DNA from: DATJFQ01 sp035495555
Lineage (GTDB): Bacteria > Acidobacteriota > Vicinamibacteria > Vicinamibacterales > 2-12-FULL-66-21
Length of the DNA stretch: 64,000 nucleotides
Direction of reading: 5' to 3'
Assembly (NCBI GenBank): GCA_035495555.1
Contig: DATJFQ010000025.1
Coordinates: 22,513 to 86,512, forward strand
In this document: piece by piece, positions 7,433 through 15,779 of the stretch
Layout: the number at the start of each line of letters is the position of its first letter
How positions within the stretch are numbered: the first letter of the stretch is position 1
The notes under the pieces: model-generated
What the model saw: the letters and a program-made list of their open reading frames with translations, nothing else
Told to the model about the DNA's origin: nothing
The model's database searches: none
Position numbers and translations under genes: made by a program

Positions 7433-8452
7433 GTGCTGCTCGCAGGCGATATCGGCGGGACGAAAACGCTCCTGGGGCTGTTCGACTCTGCGGCCGATCG
7501 ACCGAAAGCGATCGAAGTCGGCGAGTTCACGACGCTCGATTACGACGACCTCGTGCCGATGATCCGCGAGTTCCTGAAGGCGCGCGGGGTGGACGCGCGC
7601 GCGATCGTCGCTGCCTCGTTCGGCGTCGCCGGCGCGGTCACGGATCAGGTGGCGCGGCTCACCAATGTGCCCTGGCTCGTCGACGCAGCGGCCGTTGCAC
7701 AGGCCGCCGACATCGAACGCGTGCATCTGCTCAATGACCTCGAAGCGATGGCGTATTCGGTGCCGGTGCTCGACAGCGACGAACTTGCCGTGCTCCAGCA
7801 GGGCGTCGCGCAGCCGGGCGGCAACGCGTGCGTGATTGCCGCGGGCACGGGTCTCGGCGAAGCGTTTCTCCACAACATCGACGGTCACTTCGTCCCCGGC
7901 GCCTCCGAAGGCGGCCATGCGGACTGGGGCGCGCGCACGCCGCGCGAAATCGAGATGATGACGGCCCTCACCGCCGTCTACGGCCGCGTCAGCGTCGAAC
8001 ACATCGTCTCGGGGCCGGGACTGGTGAACATCTATCAGTTCACGCATGAGGCGTTCGGCTCGAAGACCATCATCTCGCCGTCCGCGTTCGCGCCGGCCCT
8101 CACGTGTGACGCCGTCGGCCACGTCGGTGATCCCGCGGACCTTCCCGCGGCGATTACCCGCGCGGCGCTCGAACACCGGTGCGCGCGATGCGAAGAGACG
8201 CTGCAGTTGTTCGTCGGCGCCTACGGCGCGGAAGCGGGCAATCACGCGCTGCGCACCGTCGCGACGGCCGGCGTCTACATCGGCGGCGGCATCGCGCCGA
8301 AGATCCTTCCGGCGCTCCAGGACGGCGCGTTCATCGATGCCTTCCGGGCCAAGGACCCGATGGCGGACTTCGTCGCCACGTTCCCGGTCGCTGTGATTCT
8401 CAACCCCGAAGCCGGATTGCTGGGCGCGGCCGTCCACGCGAACGCGCAGTAG
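7433..8452 (+). CDS. glk: Glucokinase
   Basis: 339 residues, close to the usual length of the bacterial Glk (non-ROK) family. It has the N-terminal phosphate loop DIGGTKT, the NDLEAMAY segment with the catalytic Asp, AAGTGLGEA and the glucose-binding EGGHADWG. The C-terminal GGGIAPKI is the adenosine loop. It phosphorylates glucose with ATP in the cytoplasm at entry to glycolysis. The start is GTG. It stands alone, divergent from the MerR-TPR gene, and is followed by a long GAGGCGN array. Confidence 0.93.
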   Translation: MLLAGDIGGTKTLLGLFDSAADRPKAIEVGEFTTLDYDDLVPMIREFLKARGVDARAIVAASFGVAGAVTDQVARLTNVPWLVDAAAVAQAADIERVHLLNDLEAMAYSVPVLDSDELAVLQQGVAQPGGNACVIAAGTGLGEAFLHNIDGHFVPGASEGGHADWGARTPREIEMMTALTAVYGRVSVEHIVSGPGLVNIYQFTHEAFGSKTIISPSAFAPALTCDAVGHVGDPADLPAAITRAALEHRCARCEETLQLFVGAYGAEAGNHALRTVATAGVYIGGGIAPKILPALQDGAFIDAFRAKDPMADFVATFPVAVILNPEAGLLGAAVHANAQ

Positions 8453-8602
8453 CGAGGCGCGAGGCGGGAGGCGCGAGGCGGGAGGCGAGAGGCCGGAGGC
8501 GGGAGGCGCGAGGCGCGAGGCGCGAGGGGCGAGGCGGGAGGCGCGAGGCGAGAGGAGGGAGGCGCGAGGCGCGAGACGCGAGGCGAGAGGCCGGAGGCGG
8601 GA
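8453..8602. repeat. GAGGCGN heptamer array
   Basis: About 21 head-to-tail copies of GAGGCGN (mostly GAGGCGC and GAGGCGG) begin at the base after the glucokinase stop codon. The last base varies while the first six are nearly fixed, and the register slips only once or twice. The remaining ~100 bp up to the next gene hold a -10 box and a ribosome site. Confidence 0.95.
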
Positions 8603-8671
8603 ATGAACCGCGAACCCGAGCAGAACCGCCGCACCCCGCACCGCCGAACCCCCAACCGTTCGACTGCGCTG

Positions 8672-8698
8672 TATAATCCGGCCCGTAATCATGGAGGT
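8672..8698 (+). promoter_or_regulatory. -10 box and ribosome binding site of the TonB receptor gene
   Basis: A perfect TATAAT (8672-8677) lies 28 bp before the start codon, and a GGAGGT ribosome site (8693-8698) is 7 bases from the ATG. No recognisable -35 hexamer sits at the expected distance, so an activator may be needed. Confidence 0.6.
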
Positions 8699-8705
8699 CG
8701 ACTGA

Positions 8706-11687
8706 ATGCCTTTTCGCCCGCGTTCGTGGCTGTTCCTGCTGCTCCTTTCCCTTCTCGCCCTTCCCGCACTCGCCCAACAGACCGGATCCATCACCGGCAA
8801 GGTGACGGACACGAGCGGCGGAGTGCTCCCCGGCGTCACCGTCGAGGCGCGTTCCCCCGTGCTGCCCGGCCCGCGCGTCGCGACGACAGCGGCCGACGGC
8901 GCGTTCCAGTTGGCCGCCCTGCCGCCGGGCAATTACACCGTCACCTTCACGCTCTCAGGCATGCAGACGGTCACCAAGCAGGTGCGGGTTCAGCTCTCCG
9001 AGATCACAAACCTCGATGCCTCGATGGGCATCGGAGGCGTCACCGAAACGGTCACGGTCACCGGTGAGGCTTCACTCGTCGACAAGAAGTCCGCGACGAT
9101 TGCGACCGGCATCCCGAACGAGCAGATTTCCAAACTGCCGGTCGGCCAGCAGTACCGCGATCTGATCAAGCTCATTCCGGGCGTGCAGTATACGGAAGAC
9201 GCCACACGCGGACCGAGCGCCGGCAGCAACGGGCAGGACAATACCTACAAGTACGACGGCGTGAACGTCACGCTGCCGTTGTTCGGCACCTTGTCCGCAG
9301 AGCCGTCATCAGCAGACATCGCAGAAATCAACGTCGTCAAGGGCGGCGCGACCGCCATCGACTTCAAGCGTGCGGGAGGCCTGGCGATCGATTCGGTCAG
9401 CAAATCAGGTACGAGCCACTACACGGGGCAGGCCAGCTTTCAGTTTCAGACCCACAACATGTCCAACGGGCTGAAGAACAGCGCGAACCTGTCACGGTAT
9501 CAGCAGAACATGTATTGGACGGACCTGAACGTCGGCGGTCCCATTGTTCAAGACCGCTTGTTCTTCTTTGGCTCCTACTACCGGCCACAGGTGAGCCGCG
9601 CCAACCGCGCCAACGTCTACGGCGATCTTCCGAGCTACGAAAGCACGCGGAACGAAGGATTCGTGAAGCTGACGGCGACCCCGATCCGCAACCTGCTCGT
9701 GAATGGAAGTTATCGCGATTCGAAGCGTCGGGACACCAGTTCGCTCTTTGGCAGCTTCACAGCCCCGACCGCGGGCAGCGGCAACGAATCGCGCCAGAAG
9801 ATCGGTACCGCGGACGGATCCTGGATCATCAACGCGATGAGCTTCGTCAGCTTCAAGTACACGCATTTCACGCTGCTCACCGCGGGGGTTCCCGATAATA
9901 CGTCGTCGGCGGTCGTGTCGACAGCCATCGGCACCCAGCTCGATCTGGCGAACCTCGACAAGCTCGGGCTGTTCAGCGTGCCCAAGCTCAGCGCGACCAA
10001 CCCGGCGTTCAACGCCTTCGTGGCGCCCTTCATCAATCAGTACGGGTACCTCTCCAACGGTGTCGCCCAGGGCGGCGGAACCGTGGGGTTCGGCGATCTG
10101 TTCGATCACGACAACTTCTATCGCGACGCGGGGCAGGTCGCGTACAACATCAACCTGTCGGGCTGGGGGCTGCGCCACAGCGTACACGCCGCCTATCTGC
10201 AGTCCGTCGACTCCGAGACGCTCGCGCGCAGCTCCAATGGGTGGGGCGACATCAGCGTCCCGGGAGGCACCACGAACTTCCAGGGCACCCCGATCTATTT
10301 CACAGCGGCGTTCCAGCAGCAGGGCCTCGGCTCCGGCGGGGTGCCGCCGATTCACTCCGAGTACCGCGCGAAGAACATCGAGCTCAACGACCAGATCACC
10401 TGGAACAACTGGACGTACAACGTGGGACTCCTGGCGAGCCAGGACACGTTGTATGGACAGGGGTTGAACAACGCGCCCGACACGTTGTCGGGATTCGTGC
10501 TGGCGACCGGCGACACGTCGGCCTCGCGCCGGTACAAGATGTACACCATCCCGTTCAGCAAGATGCTGCAGCCGCGGCTTGGCGCGACTTACGCGTACAA
10601 CGGCAAGGACACCGTGTACGCGAGCTTCGCCCGCTACAATCCGATGGCCAGCTCGCTGCCGCGCGCCGCCTCGTGGGACCGCAACCTCGCGACGACCATT
10701 CAGGCGTACTTCGATCAGAACGGCCGGTTGTTTGCCATCGACCCGCTGGCGTCCTCGTCCGGCAAACTGTTCGTCCCCGACCTGACACCGCCCCGTCACG
10801 ACGAGTGGTTGATCGGCACGTCCCGTCAGATCACGCCAAACCTGACCGCGCGGGCCTATTTCCGCTACAACCGCGGCAGCCATTACTGGGAAGACACGAA
10901 CAACAACGCGCGGACCGCGTTCAATCCTCCGGACGTGCTCCCGGGGACCGACGTCAAGATCCCCAAGACGCTTTACATTCCGAACCTTGATGCGATGCGC
11001 GCGCAGATCGGCCAGTCCGGAGGGCTCACATCGAGTGGATCGTCGTATGTCATCGCGGAACTGGATGGCGCATTCACGCGCTACAAGGAGCTGACGCTCG
11101 AAGCCGAGTATCGCGGACGCAAGGGGTTCGTGCGCGGCTCGTACACCCGCAGCCGGTACTACGGCAACTTCGACCAGGACAACTCCACGGTCACGATCAA
11201 CAACGACGCGAACATCTTCATCGGCTCGTCGAACATCGGCGATGGGCCCGGGCGGCAGCTGTGGGACAACAAGCTGGGAATCCTGCGCGGCGATCGCCCG
11301 AACGCGGTGAAGATCTTCGGCGCGTACTTCCTGCCCTGGAACGCGTCTGCTGGCCTGTTCGTCGCCGGCCAGTCAGGGCAGCCGTGGGAGAAGTGGGATT
11401 ACACGCTCTACAGTGCCTTCACCACGTCGACGAGCGAAACGATCAAATATGCGGAGCCCGCGGGCTCACGCCGTTCACCGTCGCACACGCAGACGGACTT
11501 CAACTACACGCAGAACGTGAAGTTCGCGAGTCGATATAACGCGCAGGTGGCGCTCGACGTGTACAACCTGTTCAATTCGCAGACCGGCTACAACATCGAG
11601 CCGCGCCTGCATTCGGCTGGGTTCGGGCAGCCGCAGAGCTTCTTCGACCCCCGGCGCGTACAGCTAGCGTTCAGGCTGCAGTTCTAA
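8706..11687 (+). CDS. TonB-dependent receptor with carboxypeptidase-regulatory-like domain
   Basis: 993 residues. A signal peptide ends at LPALAQQ. Residues 25-110 are a carboxypeptidase-regulatory-like beta-sandwich (GSITGKVTDTSGGVLPGVTV, DGAFQLAALPPGNYTV). A plug domain follows (ETVTVTGEAS, LIKLIPGVQYTED), then a long Tyr/Asn-rich barrel ending in the aromatic F of RVQLAFRLQF. Proteins of this Oar-like type are expanded in Acidobacteriota and are thought to import oligosaccharides, peptides or siderophores. The cargo cannot be read from this sequence. It is monocistronic, with its own -10 box. Its 3' side is a very long repeat hairpin, and the first good terminator is inside the convergent gene. 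Confidence 0.93.
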   Translation: MPFRPRSWLFLLLLSLLALPALAQQTGSITGKVTDTSGGVLPGVTVEARSPVLPGPRVATTAADGAFQLAALPPGNYTVTFTLSGMQTVTKQVRVQLSEITNLDASMGIGGVTETVTVTGEASLVDKKSATIATGIPNEQISKLPVGQQYRDLIKLIPGVQYTEDATRGPSAGSNGQDNTYKYDGVNVTLPLFGTLSAEPSSADIAEINVVKGGATAIDFKRAGGLAIDSVSKSGTSHYTGQASFQFQTHNMSNGLKNSANLSRYQQNMYWTDLNVGGPIVQDRLFFFGSYYRPQVSRANRANVYGDLPSYESTRNEGFVKLTATPIRNLLVNGSYRDSKRRDTSSLFGSFTAPTAGSGNESRQKIGTADGSWIINAMSFVSFKYTHFTLLTAGVPDNTSSAVVSTAIGTQLDLANLDKLGLFSVPKLSATNPAFNAFVAPFINQYGYLSNGVAQGGGTVGFGDLFDHDNFYRDAGQVAYNINLSGWGLRHSVHAAYLQSVDSETLARSSNGWGDISVPGGTTNFQGTPIYFTAAFQQQGLGSGGVPPIHSEYRAKNIELNDQITWNNWTYNVGLLASQDTLYGQGLNNAPDTLSGFVLATGDTSASRRYKMYTIPFSKMLQPRLGATYAYNGKDTVYASFARYNPMASSLPRAASWDRNLATTIQAYFDQNGRLFAIDPLASSSGKLFVPDLTPPRHDEWLIGTSRQITPNLTARAYFRYNRGSHYWEDTNNNARTAFNPPDVLPGTDVKIPKTLYIPNLDAMRAQIGQSGGLTSSGSSYVIAELDGAFTRYKELTLEAEYRGRKGFVRGSYTRSRYYGNFDQDNSTVTINNDANIFIGSSNIGDGPGRQLWDNKLGILRGDRPNAVKIFGAYFLPWNASAGLFVAGQSGQPWEKWDYTLYSAFTTSTSETIKYAEPAGSRRSPSHTQTDFNYTQNVKFASRYNAQVALDVYNLFNSQTGYNIEPRLHSAGFGQPQSFFDPRRVQLAFRLQF

Positions 11688-11694
11688 AAAAGAT

Positions 11695-12055
11695 GCCAGT
11701 AGGCAGTAACCAGTAGCCAGTAGCCAGTAGCCAGTAGCCAGTAGGCAGTAACCAGTAGCCAGTAACCAGTAACCAGTAGTAGCCGGTAGCCAGTAGCCAG
11801 TAACCAGTAGGCAGTAACCAGTAGTAGCCAGTACCCAGTCGCCAACAACCGGAGGCGAGTAGCCAGCGCCGGCAGCCAGAGTCAACTGGCAACTGGCAAC
11901 TGGCGACTGGCGACTGGCGACTGGTAACTGGCAACTGGGCAACTGGCGACTGGTAACTGGCAACTGGGCAACTGGGCAACTGGCAACTGGGCAACTGGGC
12001 AACTGGCGACTGGCGACTGGCGACTGGTAACTGGTAACTGGTCACTGGTCACTGA
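11695..12055. repeat. Opposed CCAGTAN and ACTGGCN heptamer arrays (giant imperfect hairpin)
   Basis: This fills the only non-coding stretch longer than 300 bases. Array 1 (11695-11842) is about 20 copies of CCAGTAG/CCAGTAA. Array 2 (11883-12055) is about 24 copies of ACTGGCA/ACTGGCG. The two are roughly reverse complements, so a transcript or extruded strand could fold into a long stem with a 40-base loop. Short open frames across it translate to periodic nonsense and are not genes. Confidence 0.95.
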
Positions 12056-12089
12056 CGACCGAGAGCGGTCAGCGCGCAGACAGGGCGCC

Positions 12090-14141
12090 CTACTTGAATA
12101 ACCTGTCAGCTTCGATCAGCGGACGCGTCACAGCGTCCGCTTTTTTTCTGGCCAGCACGATCCGGGCTCCCGCATCGGGTTCATGGAGGAGGACCGCGAC
12201 TTCCGCACGCTTGAAGAGCGCCATCGGGTAGTTGGGGCTGGACGGAGGCACCCGGTCAAGCGCGTCCCGCGCGTCAGCAAAGCGCCGCGCGTCCATGTAG
12301 AGGACGCCGAGATCCAGATCGTGGCTGAACTGCGCGCCCTGCGCGGCGCGGGCCTTCGAGAAGGCGTCGATCGCAACCGGCGTATTCCCCGCCTCCATCG
12401 CCAGCGATCCGAGGTGCGCGAGCTGATCGCCAGTGGCCGGCTGCAGCGAATAGAGCTTCTGTCGAAGCGCAACGGCCTCGCCGAATCGCTTCTGCTCTTC
12501 GCGAATGTCCGCGATGGCCTCGATGACGGTGACGCGATCGGGAAAGTGCTTCAACGCCTGTTCCAGCAGCGGCTCCGCGCGATCGATTTCCCCGTCGTGC
12601 GCGTAGTGGAGTCCTTGATAAACGTCGACGTCCGGTGAATCTGGCGCCAGCCGCCTGGCCTCCGCGAACAGCGCGTCGGCTTCTGCTCGATGGCCGGTCA
12701 ACGACTGCGAGACCGCCAGCCTGAGCGTCGCGTCCAGGTTGCCCGGATCCGCCGCGCGGATCTTCTGGAACAACGGAATCGCCTCCCGATATTTCGCGGC
12801 CACGAACAGACCTGACGCTTCATCGATGGCCGGCAGCAGCCCGATCATGTCTGCCGGTCGCGGCGCGTCCTTCCGAACGACAGGCGCAGCGCCTGCGCCG
12901 ACATAGCCCAGGCTCGCCAGCCGCGCCCGCGCGTCGGCATCGAGCGTGTCCGGCGCGCGCGCCGCTTCCATCGATGGCAGCGGATACTCGTCGATGGCTT
13001 TCCGCATCGGGGCGGGAAGATTCGCACCTGTTCCGAGGTCGTGCGCTTCCGCGGGATCCTTCGTGAGGTCGTACACCTCGAGACGGCCCGCTTCGATGGC
13101 CTTCTGCGTGCAGGCCTGAAGGCCTGCGCTACACGCGCTGGTCTGCTGCACGGCCATGACCTGCGGCTGCCAGCCGTAATCCAGGAAAGGCTTCATGGCT
13201 TCTCCGACAACCGGTCCGTCGTCCGTCGTCCGTCGTCCGTCGTCCGAGCCGCGGAGGCTGTGTGCCGAACCGAGCCCTGCCCAATCGAGCATCGTGTAGA
13301 ACACGCGCCTCGTGCTGACCGCGTCGTCGCTCACGCCGGCGTTGACACCGGGGCCTTCGATCACGAGCGGCACGTGCATGGTTGATTGGTACAGGAGGGT
13401 GCCATGCTGGGCTTCGCCGTGATCGCCCAGGCCTTCCCCATGATCCGCCACGAGCACGACTGCGGAGTTTCCGCCGGCGGCAGCATCCCAGGCATCCAGC
13501 AGCCGTCCGAGCTCGTGATCCATGGCCGCGATCTCACCGAGATAAGGCGTCGCCGCATATTGGGTCCGGTAAGGCTCCGGCGGCGCATAGGGGTAATGAG
13601 GATCGTAGTAATGCACCCACAGGAACCGCGGCTGCGCGGTAGCGGATTTCAGCTCGGCGATGGCGGCATCGGTGGTGTCGCGGGCGCTGCGCTCCGACGA
13701 GCCCGCAGGGAGTCGATCGTCGTAGACATCGAAGCCTCGTGCCAGCCCGAACTGGCGCGCGAGCACGAAGGCGGAGACGAACGCGGCTGTCCGATACCCG
13801 GCGCCCTGCAGCTTCGCCCCGATCGTTGGAAAGGACGGATCGAGCGTGCGGCCGTTCTGATGTATCCCGTGGCCGGCCGGATAGAGCCCGGTGAGCAGCG
13901 TCGTGTGGGACGGCAGCGTCTCGGGCACGGCGGCGTAGGCACGGCGGAAGCGAAGCCCCCGCGCGGCGACACGGTTGAACGCCGGCGTGGAGACCTTCGC
14001 GGCTTCGGGCCCAATCGAGTCGGCCCGCGTCGTGTCGAGCGTAACCAGCAGGATCGACGGTGGCTTGGATTGGGACCGGCCGCACGCGAGGGCGCAGGAC
14101 CACAGCATGAGAAGGAGGACCGCGCGCGTGACGCTCACCAC
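12090..14141 (-). CDS. Sulfatase-like alkaline-phosphatase-superfamily lipoprotein with TPR domain
   Basis: 683 residues. A short lipoprotein signal ends in LACG (Cys20). The sulfatase/phosphotransferase fold spans 28-420: metal ligands in DTTRAD (36-41), a nucleophile region ETLPSHTTLLTG and a second metal site in DHGEGLGDHGE. TPR-like helices fill 480-683. The position of the sulfatase formylglycine Cys/Ser (C/S-x-P-x-R) is Thr75 in TLPSH, so sulfatase activity is unlikely. A Thr nucleophile suggests phosphodiester or phosphotransferase chemistry. The start is the first of two GTG codons; the longer frame upstream runs into a repeat and the neighbouring gene. A perfect heptamer array and a palindrome are embedded in the coding region. 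Confidence 0.82.
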   Translation of the reverse strand: MVSVTRAVLLLMLWSCALACGRSQSKPPSILLVTLDTTRADSIGPEAAKVSTPAFNRVAARGLRFRRAYAAVPETLPSHTTLLTGLYPAGHGIHQNGRTLDPSFPTIGAKLQGAGYRTAAFVSAFVLARQFGLARGFDVYDDRLPAGSSERSARDTTDAAIAELKSATAQPRFLWVHYYDPHYPYAPPEPYRTQYAATPYLGEIAAMDHELGRLLDAWDAAAGGNSAVVLVADHGEGLGDHGEAQHGTLLYQSTMHVPLVIEGPGVNAGVSDDAVSTRRVFYTMLDWAGLGSAHSLRGSDDGRRTTDDGPVVGEAMKPFLDYGWQPQVMAVQQTSACSAGLQACTQKAIEAGRLEVYDLTKDPAEAHDLGTGANLPAPMRKAIDEYPLPSMEAARAPDTLDADARARLASLGYVGAGAAPVVRKDAPRPADMIGLLPAIDEASGLFVAAKYREAIPLFQKIRAADPGNLDATLRLAVSQSLTGHRAEADALFAEARRLAPDSPDVDVYQGLHYAHDGEIDRAEPLLEQALKHFPDRVTVIEAIADIREEQKRFGEAVALRQKLYSLQPATGDQLAHLGSLAMEAGNTPVAIDAFSKARAAQGAQFSHDLDLGVLYMDARRFADARDALDRVPPSSPNYPMALFKRAEVAVLLHEPDAGARIVLARKKADAVTRPLIEADRLFK
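12118..12147 (+). terminator. Rho-independent terminator inside the convergent coding sequence
   Basis: A perfect 9-bp stem (AGCGGACGC / GCGTCCGCT) with a 6-base loop is followed by seven T residues on the plus strand. It is the clearest intrinsic terminator in the window. It would stop transcripts of the TonB receptor gene about 450 bases after its stop codon, beyond the heptamer hairpin. On the minus strand the same bases encode KKADAVTRP near the C-terminus of the sulfatase-like protein. Confidence 0.85.
13110..13127. repeat. GCAGGCCT-GA-AGGCCTGC palindrome in coding sequence
   Basis: A perfect 8-bp inverted repeat with a 2-base loop lies in the sulfatase-like gene, where it encodes AGLQAC inside an unusually Cys/Ser/Gln-rich stretch (SACSAGLQACTQ) just before the family's K...ELYDL-type segment. 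It resembles a REP-like palindrome inserted in frame, but I see no second copy in this window. Confidence 0.55.
13214..13246. repeat. Perfect GTCCGTC heptamer array in coding sequence
   Basis: 4.7 identical tandem copies of GTCCGTC lie in the sulfatase-like gene and translate on the minus strand to DDGRRTTDDG, a hydrophilic surface loop. Perfect identity suggests a recent expansion. Gain or loss of single units would shift the frame, because seven is not a multiple of three. Confidence 0.9.
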
Positions 14142-14210
14142 GATTCTCAGCCTTACCGGATATCGCCCGAGTCCGCGATACGCGCGGTCGGTCCTTCGGG
14201 CTTTTTCAAC

Positions 14211-14311
14211 GCGCCTCGCGCCTCCCGTCTCGCGCCTCGCACTTCCCGCCTCGCGCCTCGCGCCTCCCCCCTCGCGCCTCGCACCTCCCGCCTCGCGCCT
14301 TCGCGCCTCGC
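14211..14311. repeat. GAGGCGN heptamer array, inverted orientation
   Basis: About 14 copies of the complement (GCGCCTC, NCGCCTC) end exactly at the stop codon of the aldehyde dehydrogenase gene. It is the same family as 8453-8602 and, relative to the gene whose stop it follows, it is in the same orientation. The remaining 70 bp to the sulfatase start show no clear promoter. Confidence 0.9.
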
Positions 14312-15769
14312 TCAATACCACGCGATCGGCGCTTCCGAGAGATTCAGATTGATCTGCTTCGTCTCGAGATAGTGCTCCATGCCGTAGGGGCCCAACTCGC
14401 GGCCAAACCCCGACTGCTTGTATCCGCCCCACGGCGCTTCGTTGTAGGTCGGATGATACGTATTCAGCCACAGAATCCCCGCGCGCACCTGTTTCAGCAC
14501 GCGGATGCCCTTGAAGACATCGCGGGTCCAGACAGCGCCGGCGAGGCCGTATGGCGTATCGTTCGCAATCCGCACCGCCTCCGCTTCGTCGTCGAAGGGG
14601 ATGACGGCAAGAACGGGTCCGAAGATCTCTTCCTGCGCGATCCGCGCGCGATTGTCGACGTCCGCGAAGATCGTGGGCTCGACGAACGCGCCCGCCGCGA
14701 GGGCTCCGCCCGGCGCTGCGCCCCCGATGAGCAGACGCCCTTCGCGTCGGCCAATCTCGATGTACTGCAGGACCTTTTCCTGGTGCTCGCGGGTGACGAG
14801 CGGACCCATTTTCGTCTCGCGATTCAGCGGATCGCCGAGCAGGATCCGCCCGGCCTTTTCGATCAGCGCATCCAGCATCCGCACGTAGATGTCGCGCTGC
14901 ACCAGCAAACGCGATCCTGCCGAGCACACCTCACCCTGGTTGGCGAACGCGCCGAACAGCGCTCCATCGACCGCGGCCTCGAAATCGGCATCGGCGAACA
15001 CGATATTGGGGTTCTTGCCTCCGAGTTCGATCGACATGCGCTTGATCGTATCGGCGGCCGTCTTGATCACGCTTCGCCCGGTATCGAGGCCGCCGGTGAA
15101 CGCAATCTTGTCGACGCGAGGGTCAGCGACCAGCGCCGCTCCTGCCGTTGGTCCATCGCCTGTAATCACGTTGACAACGCCGCGGGGGAGATCGAGCGAG
15201 GCGAACAGCTCCGCGAGCAGCAACGCGGACAACGGCGTCTGTTCGGCCGGCTTGAGTACGCACGTGCAGCCGGCGGCGAGCGCGGGCGCGAGCTTCCATG
15301 CCGCCATCAGAAGCGGATAGTTCCAGGGGATGATCTGCCCGACGACCCCTACCGGCTCGCGAACCACCATCGAGAGCGCCGCGTCAGGCACTTCGAGCGT
15401 TTCGCCGTGGATCTTGGACGCGAGGCCTGCGTAGTACTCGAAGCAGTGCGCCGCGTCGGCGACGTCGAACTCTGCTTCGACAATCGGCTTGCCCATGTTG
15501 CGCGTGTCGAGCTCGGCGAACTCCGTCGAGCGCGCACGAATCGCTTCGGCGATTTTGAAGAGCAGCGTGCCGCGTTCGCGTGCGGCCATGCGCGGCCATG
15601 GTCCCTCGTCGAATGCGCGCCGTGCGGCGCCGACGGCGATGCGCACGTCTCCGGCCGTTCCCTCAGGTACACGTGCGATGACGGACCCGTCGAACGGATT
15701 GACGATCTCGCGTTCACCGGCTGCCTCGGACGCCCGCCACTCGCCGTCGATCCACATGCACTGGGCCAT
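14312..15769 (-). CDS. NAD(P)-dependent aldehyde dehydrogenase (betaine-aldehyde-dehydrogenase-like)
   Basis: 485 residues, normal for the superfamily. The N-terminal IDGEWR, the IIPWNYPL and KPAEQTP cofactor segments, Glu in SIELGGKNP, catalytic Cys in NQGEVCSAGSRL and the C-terminal PWGGYKQSGFGRELG are all present. It oxidises an aldehyde to an acid. The GEVCSAGSRL signature is common in betaine, aminobutyraldehyde and related amino-aldehyde dehydrogenases. It is the third gene of a likely operon with a saccharopine-dehydrogenase-like protein and a second aldehyde dehydrogenase, only 10 bp after the former. That context points to an amino-aldehyde, but the substrate is not shown. Confidence 0.9.
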   Translation of the reverse strand: MAQCMWIDGEWRASEAAGEREIVNPFDGSVIARVPEGTAGDVRIAVGAARRAFDEGPWPRMAARERGTLLFKIAEAIRARSTEFAELDTRNMGKPIVEAEFDVADAAHCFEYYAGLASKIHGETLEVPDAALSMVVREPVGVVGQIIPWNYPLLMAAWKLAPALAAGCTCVLKPAEQTPLSALLLAELFASLDLPRGVVNVITGDGPTAGAALVADPRVDKIAFTGGLDTGRSVIKTAADTIKRMSIELGGKNPNIVFADADFEAAVDGALFGAFANQGEVCSAGSRLLVQRDIYVRMLDALIEKAGRILLGDPLNRETKMGPLVTREHQEKVLQYIEIGRREGRLLIGGAAPGGALAAGAFVEPTIFADVDNRARIAQEEIFGPVLAVIPFDDEAEAVRIANDTPYGLAGAVWTRDVFKGIRVLKQVRAGILWLNTYHPTYNEAPWGGYKQSGFGRELGPYGMEHYLETKQINLNLSEAPIAWY

Positions 15770-15779
15770 GGCCCGTATG

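Noticed and set aside
8453..8602. CRISPR-like array
   Set aside because: The units are contiguous heptamers without spacers, and there are no cas genes.
11664..12045. Two open frames on the minus strand with periodic Val/Ala/Ser/Gln and Gly/Tyr/Trp sequences
   Set aside because: They are translations of the heptamer arrays with no start signal or family resemblance.
14165..14205. Hairpin GCCCGA...TCGGGC followed by TTTTT on the plus strand
   Set aside because: No plus-strand gene lies upstream, the loop is long, and both flanking genes are on the minus strand.
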